64,000 nt of DNA, from positions 642,463-706,462 of the forward strand of contig NW_003314266.1 of assembly GCF_000143415.4 (NCBI RefSeq), in the 5' to 3' direction. A program made the position numbers and the translations under genes. Numbering within the stretch: the stretch's first letter is position 1; each line of letters starts with the position of its first letter. The notes under the pieces were generated by a model. That model searched no databases. It saw nothing but the letters and a program-made list of their open reading frames with translations, and had not been told where the DNA came from. This stretch comes from Selaginella moellendorffii (lineage: Eukaryota; Streptophyta; Lycopodiopsida; Selaginellales; Selaginellaceae). Shown here one piece after another: positions 1-10,799 of the stretch.

Positions 1-122
1 GTAATACGAAAAGAGTTTACCTTAACATGTATTCTATATTAAATGCTGATAATTTGGATCTTTATTTGTTCTCTCTTGGATGTTGTCCAGGTTTTGTGAG
101 AAGCGACAAAAAGAAAACACAT
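1..122. repeat. Inverted fragment of the array's spacer region
   Basis: Read on the opposite strand, this segment matches positions 10629-10746 (and the same place in copy B, about 22471-22588) with only scattered differences, by eye above 90% identity. It is the only part of the window left of copy A and lies in inverted orientation to the array, so a rearrangement or an opposite-facing related copy probably lies outside the window. Confidence 0.75.
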
Positions 123-222
123 GGGGAGCGAGCGAGTTTTCCACTAATACACAGACGGCTAGCCTGTCAGTGCAGCTCACGCCCATGACAAGGAAGGTAA
201 ACTGTGTTGGCCAAACCATTCC

Positions 223-1592
223 TCAAAATAAAAGCACATAAGAGGAGAAGTTTTCTGGCTCCAGCTCCATGAGCTTCTCCACAGCCATTCTCCCACGCCT
301 CACATCGTCGTGCATTTTGGATGCGCCCAACATGATGGTCCATGGAATAGGATTCACAGTCGATGACGAACAAACCAGAAAACCTGTAGTTTCTTCGACC
401 ATACTCAAGAGGCCGCATTTTCCCGATCCACCACGCAAAACGTGTTTGCCAGTCCGAACGATGCCAAAGTCCTGCGTTGCATATGTGTAGCAGTTCCAAG
501 AATCCTGAAGCCTTCCATCGACGCTGCAAGCCGAGAGGATTGCGAGAAGCGTCACACTGTCCGGAGAGAAACCATTCAAAACCATCGCACGAAACGTTTC
601 TCTGGCCATACAACCGTGACCCCGGTGAGAATATCCGGATATCAGAGAGTTCCATGACACGGAATCTCTCTCGTCCATGGACTGGAAGATATTATCAGTC
701 ATCTCTACAAATCCAGCGCTAGCATACGCACCCAAGATTGCGTTCCAAGAGATTACATTGCGATGTGGCATCCGGTCAAACATAAATCTTGCATAATCCA
801 AATGCCCATTTGAGGAAAATGCTGCGACTATTGTATTCCACGATAAAACACACTGTTGCGGCGTTAAATCGAATATTTTCTTTGCGTCAACTAATCTTCC
901 AAGATGTGCGTAAGCAGCAGTAATGGTGCTCCACGACACCAAATCTCTCTGCGGCATCCTGTCGAAGAGAAAGCTCACAACTGGAGCTCCCGCTCATGGG
1001 AGTAGGCCGTAATCATCGTGTTCCAGGCGATTACGTCTCTCTCGGGCGCGATCTCAAAGAAGCTGCGAGCGAGGCCCAACTCGCCGTCGTGGACGAGCGA
1101 TCCGAGCATGGCGTTCCACGGAACGACACTCCACTGCGGCATTCTCTCGAAGAACAATTGCGCGAGGCGGGAATCGCCCTCCTTTCGGGCATAAGCGCTC
1201 ACCATCGTCGTCCACGACACGACGTTCCTGCGATCCATTGCCTCGAACAGCGCCCTGGCCTGCCGGATGTCGCCGTTTTCCACTCTGCCATGGATCATCA
1301 AATTCCACGAGAAGACGTTCTTTGCGTGGATCTCGTCAAAAGCTTCCCGGGATTCCTGCAAATGCCCACACTGGGCATACATTTGGACGAGATGGTTCGC
1401 GAGGTACGTGTTGGTGGTGGATGGATCGCCTTGTGAGTCGAGGAGCTCACGGTGAATCCTCCTCCCCTTTCTCACGTCTCTTCCGATGCCACACTGCCTC
1501 AATCTCGATGCGTAGCTCTCCACGATGGAGTGCTTGGAAGTGGCAGTGGACTTGAGGCATTGCTTGAGCACTCTCTTCATCCATGGACGCAA
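223..1592 (-). pseudogene. PPR-1 copy A: PLS-type PPR gene, frameshifted
   Basis: Organelle-type RNA-binding PPR protein by family. The minus strand encodes MRPWMKRVLKQCLKSTATSK, a leader, then consecutive 31-residue S-like motifs (patterns VVSWTTMVSAYARK, VIAWNTMITAYSH, VISWNAILGAYASA). A one-base deletion near 970-980 (ctcacaactgg here, ctcgcgaactgg in copy C) splits the reading frame into 975-1592 and 223-978. Extra small indels near 425-460 garble the stretch before GKCGLL. The frame ends at YVLLF followed by a stop inside what should be the E motif, so the C-terminus is short even in the open copy. It lies 127 bp downstream of the ATPase on the same strand. No intron is needed. Confidence 0.8.
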
Positions 1593-1718
1593 ATACGAAA
1601 ATAGGTTCTAACCACTATTTTCCTCTATGAATCAAAGTTGACGAAAGTCAACGGAATGTGAAAATCAAGTCTATGACCAAATTGAAATCGCCCTGGCATA
1701 TCTCGTTCCGTGATGATT

Positions 1719-2924
1719 CTACAAAGTTTTGGCCAGCCGCTGCATAGCTCGAAAGTGAAGCGACGTCGATGGCATGACAAGGGGCCAGTCCTTCTCCGGA
1801 ATACCCTCAATGTCGTTACCCCAAGCTGCAAGTGTCCTATACTGCAGGAGGTCATACTCGATGAGACTGTTCACCTTGCCCACGGAAAGCTTGTTGCAGA
1901 GCGTCATGTAGGGCGTAATACCGTCCTTGTGTTTCACCAAGGTGGACACTACGGCCTTCCAATCGTCCTTGGTCCAGCACGGCTTGCTAGGCTTGTTGGC
2001 AGGGACGGCCTCTGGAAAGCAAGCAAGCCGGACCTTCAAACAGCAGCTTGACAGAAGCGAGGCCTTCACAGCGTCCCATGACTCAATGCTCCCAGCAGCT
2101 CTGGCTAGTAAGCCCATCCGTCCACCCATATGGCTGTATATGTCCTTCCACAACTCGTCGGACACTCCATCAGAACCCGTCGGTAGGAGCGTCTCAAAGA
2201 ACTGGCGAGCTTCCGCTTCATTCAAATCGCCTACGTTTAAAGTGTCCGCTCGGAGGCTGCCTATGTAGCCCGCAAGCCAAGTCCCAAAGAAGTTCTCCGA
2301 GGATGCCAGCACCACATTCATGATGTGCTCCTGCTTCGTCACCATCACAAAGAAAGCGAGCAGCTGGTCGAGCTCTTTCTTGGTCCCTGGATCTGTGGTC
2401 CAAGTGCACAACCAGTTGGCCTCATCCAGAACGATCGTCGGATAGACCTTAGCATACTCCCCGCCACCTTTCAGAACCAGGCTATCACAAGAGACACCGT
2501 AGGACTTGATAGCTGCAAGGACTGTGTCCATGTCGTCTGCCTTGTCCATCTGGTCCTTAACAACACTCCAGCTGTCCACCTGAGAGGCCCTGACGGAAGG
2601 TAAAAAGCTGGACTTGAACATTCGGGCAACGCCCCTCGGAGAAATCGAGCCGCGCATGTCAGCGAAGGAGGACACTCCGGGATACTCACCCTCACCTTGC
2701 CTCCGCAGGAATTCCCTCAGAAGGGCACTCTTCCCCGAATCCTTCGGTCCACTCACCACAACTAAGTTGCCTCCCGAAACCGAGTCACCTACAGCGGCCA
2801 CAAGGCGCCCATTCAGCGCCGCGAGCTCGTTTTCCCTGGCGAAAACTGTCCGCCCCTGATTGAAGTTCGCCACGCTCGAGGAGAAGCGCCTCAGCATCTT
2901 CGAAGCCATAGCTATACACTGCAA
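1719..2924 (-). CDS. P-loop ATPase (archaeal-type/STAND-like), copy A
   Basis: Intronless ORF of 401 aa. The N-terminus (ASKMLRRFSSSVANF) is rich in Arg/Ser and hydrophobic residues and lacks acids, which fits a mitochondrial presequence (inference). Walker A is GPKDSGKS at about residue 60. Walker B is YPTIVLDEAN at about residue 163. The hhhhDE form and the arrangement resemble the archaeal-ATPase branch of AAA/STAND NTPases. After the NTPase core comes a helical C-terminal half with no recognised partner domain. Substrate and process are unknown. No lesion is visible, and copy B encodes the identical protein. It starts 42 bp from the end of the PPR-2 pseudogene and is followed by PPR-1. 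An internal Met at residue 6 is an alternative start. Confidence 0.75.
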   Translation of the reverse strand: MQCIAMASKMLRRFSSSVANFNQGRTVFARENELAALNGRLVAAVGDSVSGGNLVVVSGPKDSGKSALLREFLRRQGEGEYPGVSSFADMRGSISPRGVARMFKSSFLPSVRASQVDSWSVVKDQMDKADDMDTVLAAIKSYGVSCDSLVLKGGGEYAKVYPTIVLDEANWLCTWTTDPGTKKELDQLLAFFVMVTKQEHIMNVVLASSENFFGTWLAGYIGSLRADTLNVGDLNEAEARQFFETLLPTGSDGVSDELWKDIYSHMGGRMGLLARAAGSIESWDAVKASLLSSCCLKVRLACFPEAVPANKPSKPCWTKDDWKAVVSTLVKHKDGITPYMTLCNKLSVGKVNSLIEYDLLQYRTLAAWGNDIEGIPEKDWPLVMPSTSLHFRAMQRLAKTL

Positions 2925-2936
2925 GGGTTTAGTAGG

Positions 2937-2997
2937 CGTGGAGCCTCGTGCATAAATATAGCTATTTACACTGCAAGGGCTTCCCTTTTAGTAGGCG
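2937..2997. repeat. Short imperfect tandem duplication upstream of the ATPase
   Basis: The motif acactgcaaggg followed by tttagtaggcgt occurs twice, at about 2935-2963 and 2970-2997, just upstream of the ATPase start on the minus strand. The same arrangement is present in copy B at about 14777-14839, so it predates the A/B duplication. Confidence 0.6.
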
Positions 2998-4198
2998 TCT
3001 TTCTTCCACGCCTCGCATCGTCGTGCACCGTCCATGGAATAGGATTCACCGACGACGAAGAAACATCTATAGTCTCTTCGACCATACCCAAGAGCGCACA
3101 TTTTCCCATGAGTATTTGCCAGTCCGAACGACGCTCTATACTTCGATGTTCCTCGCAGATCACGAAGAACAAACTTGGCGAAGAAACCGGCGGCTGGGTC
3201 GGCGACCAAAGTTCTCCGTTGCATATGCGTAACAGTTCCACGAGTCTTGAAGCCTTCCATCGAGGGTGCAAGCCGAGGGGATTATGAGACTGTCCGGAAT
3301 TCAAAACCATCGCACGAAACGTCTCCCTGGTATCAGAGAGTTCGACGACACGGATTCTCTCTAGTCCATGGACTGGAAGATGTTCTCCGCAACATCAACG
3401 CTAGCAAAGGCATCGAAGATTGCGTTCCGAGAGATTACATTGCGATGTGGCATATGATGAAAAGTAAAGCTTGCATAATCTAGAGTTTAAGGCAAATGCT
3501 GTGACTATTGTGTTCTAGGATAAAACATACTGTTGCGGCGTTGAATCAAAGATTTTCTTGGCGTCAACTAATCTTCCAAGATGTGCGTAAGCCGCAGTAA
3601 TTGACGACACCAAATCTCTCTGTGGCATCCTGTCGAAGAGAAAGCTCGGGATCTAAAGCTCCCGCTCATGGGAGTAGGCCGTAATCATCGTGTTCCAGGC
3701 GATCACGTCTCTCTTGGGCGCGATCTCAAAGAACCTGAGAGCGAGGCCCAACTCGACGTCGTGGACGAGCGATCCGCGCATGGTGTTCCACCACTGCGGC
3801 ATTCTCTCCAAGAACAATCGCGCGCAAGGAGGGAATCGCCCTCCTTTCGGGCATAGCACTCCACGACATGACGTTCCTGCGAGCCGGTTGCCTGGGACAG
3901 TGCCCTGGCCTGCCGGATGTTGCCGTTTTTCACGCTGCCATGGATCATCACATTCCACGAGAAGACGTTCTTGGCGTGGACATACATTTGGACGAGACGG
4001 TTGGCGAGGTACGTGTTGATGGTGGATGGATCGCCTTGCGAGCCGAGGTGGATCCTCCTCCCTCTTATTTTTAAACACACCTAAAATCACGTCTCTCACG
4101 TCACGCATTGCCTCGATCACGATGCGTATCCCTCCACGATGGAGTCTTTGGAAGTGGCAGTGGACTTGAGGCATTGGTTTGCCACAGTGTTTCCTCAA
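2966..4198 (-). pseudogene. PPR-2 copy A: degenerate PPR gene
   Basis: The stretch repeats the PPR-1 coding sequence in decayed form. Recognisable pieces, in several frames, are DVIAWNTMITAYSHEREL, NVFSWNVMIHGSVKNG, the start-region equivalent of the PPR-1 leader, and a C-terminal piece ending near 2966 that parallels MHDDVRRGRMAV. Deletions and frameshifts are frequent (for example near 3780-3900), and one PPR motif is missing. It sits upstream of the ATPase on the same strand, so a PPR/PPR duplication preceded the 11.85 kb amplification. Confidence 0.75.
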
Positions 4199-4602
4199 AG
4201 GGGTGCAAGGATTTCTCGATAATGTGGAAAAGAAAAGAAAAGCCCAGCCTTGGACAACTCAGATCTTCTTCTAAATCAAGAAAAGTTACATCTGGAAAGT
4301 GAAAGCTCACACGACAATGAAGTTTTTTATTCTTCCTTGCAAGATTCAAAGACAATTCTTTTGAGTTCAAAACTCTTGGAATTTCACGAACACACACAAA
4401 CCAGTTATCATGGATGTGATGATCAAACTTTATGTCATTTCCGATCCAAAGTCAGCATTTATACTAACATAAAAAGTATTTTGCTTAGATAAAAACATCT
4501 TAAATAGAGGAGTAGAGATTGAGTTGGTCTTATAAGTCTATTTTTGAACAAATTTAATTAATATGAATACTTAATTAAAACCAATAATATAAATTTCTCT
4601 TG

Positions 4603-4771
4603 TGAGTGGATGGAATATGGAAAGGGAATACAAAAAATATGCATATCACTTAGCCCAAAAACCTTAGTTTATATATAGAAATAAGTGGTTTAGATTGAAA
4701 TCAATCCAATGGTTACTAAAATCCCATTATACTAATATTAGTATATGGCATCGTAGCTGTACACTTGGCCC
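4603..4771. repeat. Left LTR-like repeat of the Ty3-type element, copy A
   Basis: About 169 bp sharing a clear alignment with 9812-9970: both contain gaatatggaaagggaata, atgcatatcactta and ctaatattagtatatggcat, ending in gtacactt. They flank the gag/RT/RNase H/integrase remnants, as LTRs should. By eye they differ at roughly one base in five, so the insertion is old. A clear target-site duplication was not found. Confidence 0.65.
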
Positions 4772-6595
4772 TTATATCATTCCCTCCTCTCGGAATAATA
4801 GAAGATCATTAGGGTTCTTTTATAGATGGGCTGGGATCTAGAAGAACGTTAAGAGGAGGCATTAGCGGATCTATAGGTGGTATTAACTACTCTTGATCCC
4901 TTTGTATGAAGTGTTTTAACTGCTGCACATGCACAATCTCTAGAGGATCGGCCTACTGGACGTCATGCCAAACTTCATAAACTTGTGGTCCAACTTGCCA
5001 CAATACCCGATATAGTCCTTTCTATTGAGCAAGAAGCCCCTTAGATAAACCACGTATCATAAAATGAGGAAAACAGACTAACACCAAGTCATCTACTTTG
5101 TACTCCACAAGTGGATGATGACAGGATTTGTAGCACTGTTATTGTCCCACTTGCATACGGCCTAAGTGTTCGGTAGACTCTTCTCGGACAAGTGGAATAA
5201 TGCTCGTCAAATACTAATCCCACGACCTAGCATTGGCAGCTCATGGCAATTACAAAGGTAAACCCAGCTCTATTGGTAATATTGGATTATGACCATATAG
5301 GAGTTTATATGGTGAAGCACCAATAAAACTCTGCACCCTTGTAACATATGCATACTGAAGAGACAACAAATAACCATCCCAATCCAAATGTTGAAAGTTC
5401 ACATACTTTGCAATCATCCATTTGAACGTCTGAATAAGTCGTTCCACCAGACTGTCTGATTGTGGATGATAAGCACTTGTGAAAGTGTTGCGTATCTCCA
5501 ACCAAAATGTCAAAACATGAAATGCCTTAGTCATAAATATGGGACCATTATCCGAAAAATTCTGCTCTAGACAAGAATGCTGGAACACCACTTGATTGAG
5601 TAGGAAGTATCCAATAGCAATTGTAGAGGCACTAGCAAAAGCATCAACTTCCATCCAACAAGTCAAGTAGTCAGAAGCAATAATAACATACTCATTGCTA
5701 ACAGTCGACCGTGGAAAAGGTCTCATAAGATCAAACGCCACCAACTCAAATGGACGAAAAACTACACTTGACTCCAACCGTCCTTCTGCAGCATGAGGGG
5801 GAGTATTACGAACTTGACACCAAACGTAGCTACACATATACTAGATAATATCATGTCACATCTTTGGCCAATAGAAAGACTTGCGCAACTTCTCAGTTAC
5901 ATGACAATGTCCTATATGCCCACCTAGAATAGGAGAATCATGGTAGGCATGGAGAAACCATGGAATAAAGACAAAAGGCACCACCAGCTGTAAATGATCA
6001 TCAAGATCTGTCCCCACAAAATAAAGAATGCCGTTTTTAAAGTGATATAAATGCCGGAAAGGCAAGTCATCAGCAAGTGATGTAGGATTCTTAAACCCAT
6101 CTCGAAGCCTTCGAATCCACGGCTCAATCTTTTGAGCCTTGTGAACTTCATCAAGAGAAGATAGATCTTGTTTTGCACCTTGTGGACACTGAATGTCAAG
6201 TACAGCAATTGTTGACGCAACAGAATCCTCGTTTAGAAAATCCACAAATGCTGGAACAACAGACTCATTAAAAACATGAGAGGAGATTGGAGAAGAAAGA
6301 GGAGCTCGAGAAAGGGTATCAGCATTAGCCATAGAACTCCTTGGGCGATGAACAACATCAAAATCATATATCTGAAGCTTCAAAGCCCACTAAGCAATAT
6401 GACCAACTAGGTTCTTTCGTTTCAATAATGAAGTAACGGTAGCATGGTCACCTTCAAGTAACGTCTGAGAACTATGTAGATATATATGAAGTTTCTCGAA
6501 ACCCCAGACTATTGCTAAACACTTATTCTCTATTGTGGAGTATTTTACCTCCACTGGTTGTAATATATGGCTTATATATATAATAGGATAGCGCT

Positions 6596-8343
6596 AACCA
6601 AGCACACTCAAGTGTAAGACACAAAATCCCTAGGCCCCAAAGTGGAGCCAAAAGGGTGTCATGTGGTAGTGACCGAAGCAAAAGCCAAACGAGTGTAACA
6701 CGTTTGGACTAAAAGCTCCGACTCGAAAGGTTGAGAGCGGGAGTGGAACTCCCAACAAAGTGCTCGAAGAATGAGCACGAAGCGAGCAATAAGCAAGGCT
6801 CTAAAAAGGGACCCAAAAAGGACCAACACATGACACGTGGAGGAGTCTGAGATGGACCGAGACGGAGTCCGAGATGGAGTCTGAGAAGGAGTCCGAGATG
6901 GAGTCCGAGAAGGAGTTCGAGATGGAGTTCGAGATGGAGTCTGAGATGGAGTCCGAGGTGGAGTCTAAGATGGACCGAAACGGAGCCCAAGATGGAGTTT
7001 GAGATGGACCGAGAAGGAGTCCGAGATGGAGTCCGAAATGGAGTCCGAGATGGACCTGAGATGGAGTCCGAGATGGACCCAAGATGGAGTCCGAGAAGGA
7101 CCCGAGATGGAGTCCGAGGTCGAGACCGAGACCGAGACCGGGACCAGGACCGAGACCAGGACCGAGACTGAGACCGAGATCGGGACCAAGACCGAGACCG
7201 AGACCGAGACCGAGATCGGGACCGAGACCGAGATCGGGACGGAGACCGAGACTGAGGCCAAGGCCGAGACTGAACCCAAGCCCGAGTCCGAGTTCAGGTC
7301 CGAGTCCGAGTCCGAGTTCGAGTTCAAGTCCGAGTTCGAGTCCGAGAGGGTGAAAGCCCAAAGCGTTCGTCTCCCAGACCCTGGGGGGTTTGGTGAGCTC
7401 TAAAAGTATAGTAGGGGGAGGATTGTAGTGGAGCCAGTTTGGCCAGGAAAGGCCAGTTTGGCTAGGAAGGCTATACCCAGTGTTGGGTGATGAGCTACCC
7501 ACTGGGAAGTTCAAGACTAGAGTGAACATGGACCGACAAGTGGGGTAGCTTGGTGAAGTGTTCAAGAGCCAGCTCTAGTTCCCCCGGAAGATCGACTGGC
7601 CGATGCTCCCAGTTCAAGTGTGGGTGGCACTACCTACTTGGATACCAAGTGTGGCTTAACGGAACCTCACTCTAAGCCCACGGCTAGAGCACCTAAAGGC
7701 AGAAGGTGGGGAGAGTACCCATGAAGGCCGTGTAGGGCCACGGTATTCCAAAATATTGTCCCAAAGTCTCAGACTGTGGAAAGGAAGAAGAGTAGCCCTG
7801 TGGTGTGGTGACCAAGGACACAGTCACACAATGAGGAAGTCCTAGAGGACAGTGAGACTTAGTGGTCAGGCTCATGGGCCTTGATCTAGTGGCAGTGTTG
7901 GCGAACATGGCCCAGGACAGAAAGGGACTTGGTGGGGACCAGAAAGGGGATATTGGGGAAGACTATTCCCCATGTCTAGAGGCATCCTAAGGATGTTAAG
8001 GAGTGGATCTAGGATGATCACTCATGGATGGATGGCCCAGCCTTTGAGAGACGAAACTGTGATGTAGGTGGTGTTAGACCACCAATGTGACCAAGGTGAA
8101 TATGCATGGCCTTAGCGTAACGGGCCGATATGACGGTGGTACCTTGGGGTGTCAATCATGGGTTTGGACACGTGAAGCACTTGGACCAAGTGCAAAGGTT
8201 GAGTGGCGGGGATGCCATTCTCGGGGCTAGCAAGCCCAAGTCCGAAATAGGACTTATGAAGGTTGTGAGTGAGACTCCTCCAAGTGGTTGGAGGTGTGGT
8301 TAAGTGATTAAAGTAGAATGGAAAATTTATTCACTTACATTAG
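6596..8343. mobile_element. Nested insertion inside the RNase H region, copy A
   Basis: RNase H coding sequence stops at about 8344 (GGVLIQKSLM) and resumes at about 6595 (HPIIYISHILQ in copy B), so roughly 1.75 kb was inserted. The insert has no recognisable protein. It holds the low-complexity repeat at 6839-7352 and a 7-bp-stem hairpin cctccaagtggttggagg near 8278. Ends resemble tgtaag/cttaca (6614 and 8337). I found no convincing target duplication, so the class is unassigned. Confidence 0.55.
6839..7352. repeat. Degenerate GAGTCC/GAGACC low-complexity array, copy A
   Basis: About 510 bp built from gagtccgagatgga-like 14-mers grading into gagacc hexamers, then gagtcc again. The units contain no stop codon in most frames. 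This gives long spurious ORFs on both strands: Glu-Thr, Arg-Pro, Leu-Gly and Ser-Val repeats. Copies A and B differ here by a handful of substitutions but not in length class. Confidence 0.85.
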
Positions 8344-9811
8344 GCTCTTTTGTATCAATACACCTCCAAGACCAATATCAAAAACATCCACGCGCAAAAT
8401 AAAAGGTTAAGTGTAATCAAGATATGCCAAAACTTGAGGAGTCATCAATAGCTCTTTGAGATCCACGAATGCCTGCTCACAATCTAAAGACCAGATGAAA
8501 GATGATGTTGATGACTTCAACAACACTCGCAATGGTGTAGTGCGATAAAAAAGATGGTCCACAAAACGACTGAGATACTACACCTTACCCAAAAAGTGTT
8601 GCACATCATTCACACACTTTGGAGTAGGGAACTTTAAAACAGCCACAAGTTTGTTAGGATTAACTTGCAAACCCTCACGAGAAATACGATACCCAAGATA
8701 AGTTGTGTCCTTGGACCCAAACACGAACTTCGACCACTTCAACTTTAAACCAATGTCCCGTAGCCGATTCAACATTTTACAAACATCATGAACATGCTCC
8801 TCCCATGTCCCCTCCGAGTGGATCAAGACATCATTAATGAAGTCAGCAGTCACCTCCGGCATATCATAAAGAACCTCGTCCATCATCCACTGAAAAGTCG
8901 CTGAAGCATTGTTCAAACCAAACGGCATCACCAAGAACAATAGCAACATCAACCTCCATTGGAACAGGACCATCACCCATAGGAAGTGGAACTGAAAGAT
9001 ATGCAGTAAGAAGTGGAAAAAGCAACATTTCATAACGTTGTGCCAAGTGAAGAGCATTGTCAAGGTTGGTGAGAGTAAGTGCATGCACAAGTCCAACAAA
9101 ATATTGATGAAGTGCTGCCCACAACACTCCTAGCTTGATCCGCTCTAATATATTTAGCTCCACACGAAGCAATATGTTCTGAAAATGAACGCCAAATTGC
9201 ATCACTGACTTAGATGGCCCTTGACGGAGACGATGCAATTGCTAGAAGGCATCAACACAATCGTCGACATGTCCAAATGCACGTTTGAAGATGTCTGGAA
9301 GAACACTCCAATCCCCACGAGTGGCTACACTCAAACCATTGTACCACTGTGGCAATCACCATGAAGTGATCAAACCAATGGTACATGTCATCCCCAGGAT
9401 TCTTGCAAAAGAACTCCAGCCGAATAAGAGGATTGGCACCAAGAGTAGGAGGAGTTATACCACGTGCCGTGAATGCAACTATTAACTAAGTTTGGTTGTT
9501 CAATTGCAAGCACATAGCATCAAGCAATTGTACCAACTGTTACTCTAGAATCAAAGGAGGAGATTGCTGATTTGCTATGAAAATGAAGGAAAAGGAAGAG
9601 CAAAAGAAGAGAAATGACAAAAATCTAGAAGGAAAGGGAGATCTAGACAATGTAAAAAGTTAGATCTAAACCAAAATTTTAAAAGGAAAGAACAAAAGAA
9701 AGGAAATTGAAAAAACTAAATTTAGACAGTGCAAAAGCTATATTTAAACTAAAATCCTAAATCCAAACACTCCTCAGGGACAATGAAAAGTGCCCCTCAC
9801 CTCCACCAATA

Positions 9812-9970
9812 TGAGTGCATAGAATATGGAAAGGGAATATAAAAAATATGCATATCACTTAGTTTATATATAGGAGCAAATGGTTCGAATTGAAACCAAT
9901 CTGACAGCTATTAAAATCCCACTATGCTAATATTAGTATATGGCATCATAGTTGTACACTTGCCCTCACA
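9812..9970. repeat. Right LTR-like repeat of the Ty3-type element, copy A
   Basis: Counterpart of 4603-4771 with the same internal landmarks. It lies at the gag side of the element, so it is the 5' LTR for the minus-strand element. The following sequence (9970-10500) is very AT-rich, and no gene is visible there. Confidence 0.65.
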
Positions 9971-10505
9971 CTCCTAAATTTGTTATTCAAATTTTTAACA
10001 TTATTTTAATCATGTTCAATTGTGATATATATATATAGCTTTTGGTAGTTTTTATACATGTAAATATGTTAAGAACTTTACTTGCAATATCCCAAGGTAC
10101 ATATGCGATTTTTAATTAACATGAATTAATTTGATCTATATTTATTTTTTATTATAGGTTTAAAGGAAAATATTTAATATTCTATAAACATTATTTGTTT
10201 AAATTTAATTTAAGTTTTTATTAGCTAAAGAAACACTAATTATTATATAGATGTGGATATACCTCGGATATTCATAAATATTCTAGAATTTCTACTTATT
10301 TAACTTTGGATTAACATCCTTATTGCTTCAAAATTCTAAGGGTAAACTCTCCATCAATAATTTGAAATATGGTTGTTATCAAGAGACAAATGCAAAAACA
10401 AAATCATAGCTGAACTATTTACTATACATTTTCATTGGGGAGTCTGGTAATGGGAAGAAAAGGCATATCATGGTGTTTACAATCCAAGAACTTTTCAATT
10501 CTTCT

Positions 10506-10799
10506 CTAGTTTTCTTCATGTAAACTTCTTAAATTGATCAACATATGATACCAAGGTTTAAAATTTAGAAAATTCTTGGCAACAATCCCTTTTATAGAAT
10601 CACCACAAATTTGGAGCTGGTAACATTGTGTTTTCTTTTTGTCACTTCTCACGAAACCTGGACAACATCCAAGAGAGAACAAATAAAGATCCAAATCATC
10701 AGCATTTAATATGAAACACATGCTAAGGTAAACTCTTTTTGTATCACTCATAAAAAGGAAATACAAGTAGATTGCATAGATTTCAATACATGGGTTCAA
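10506..10799 (-). other. Unrecognised ORF (97 aa), copy A
   Basis: Open frame starting MNPCIEIYAIYLYFLFMSD with a hydrophobic N-terminus. No family recognised. It is identical in copy B (22348-22641). Part of its sequence (10629-10746) recurs inverted at 1-122, which suggests it belongs to a dispersed element and not to a unique gene. Coding status is doubtful. Confidence 0.3.

Larger units (their letters stand above)
4772..9811 (-). mobile_element. Degenerate Ty3/gypsy-like LTR retrotransposon, copy A
   Basis: Minus-strand order is gag (9238-8864), RT (9099-8578), RNase H split by a nested insertion, then integrase. RT shows VMPFGLNNASATFQ and a catalytic box read as FINDVLI where YIDD is expected. 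RNase H shows PVEVKYSTIENKCLAIVW and DFDVVHRPRSSMANADTLSR. Integrase (5856-6383, 5250-5837, remnants to about 4900) shows the HxxxGGHxG zinc region, FSDNGP, and a C-terminal part with PLEIVHVQQLKHF. Gag ends at PMEVDVA and runs directly into RT, so protease and the RT N-terminus are deleted. Several stops occur (near 5249, 5838, 6390). The element is non-autonomous and dead. Confidence 0.8.

Noticed and set aside
6801..7565. 254-aa minus-strand Leu-Gly-rich ORF and its copy B counterpart (18643-19407)
   Set aside because: Product of the GAGNCC low-complexity array. Parallel ORFs exist in other frames and on the other strand, and no start context or domain is present.
8270..8345. Hairpin near the end of the nested insertion suggesting a Helitron
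   Set aside because: No CTRR terminus follows the hairpin at the expected distance and no 5' TC end is seen.
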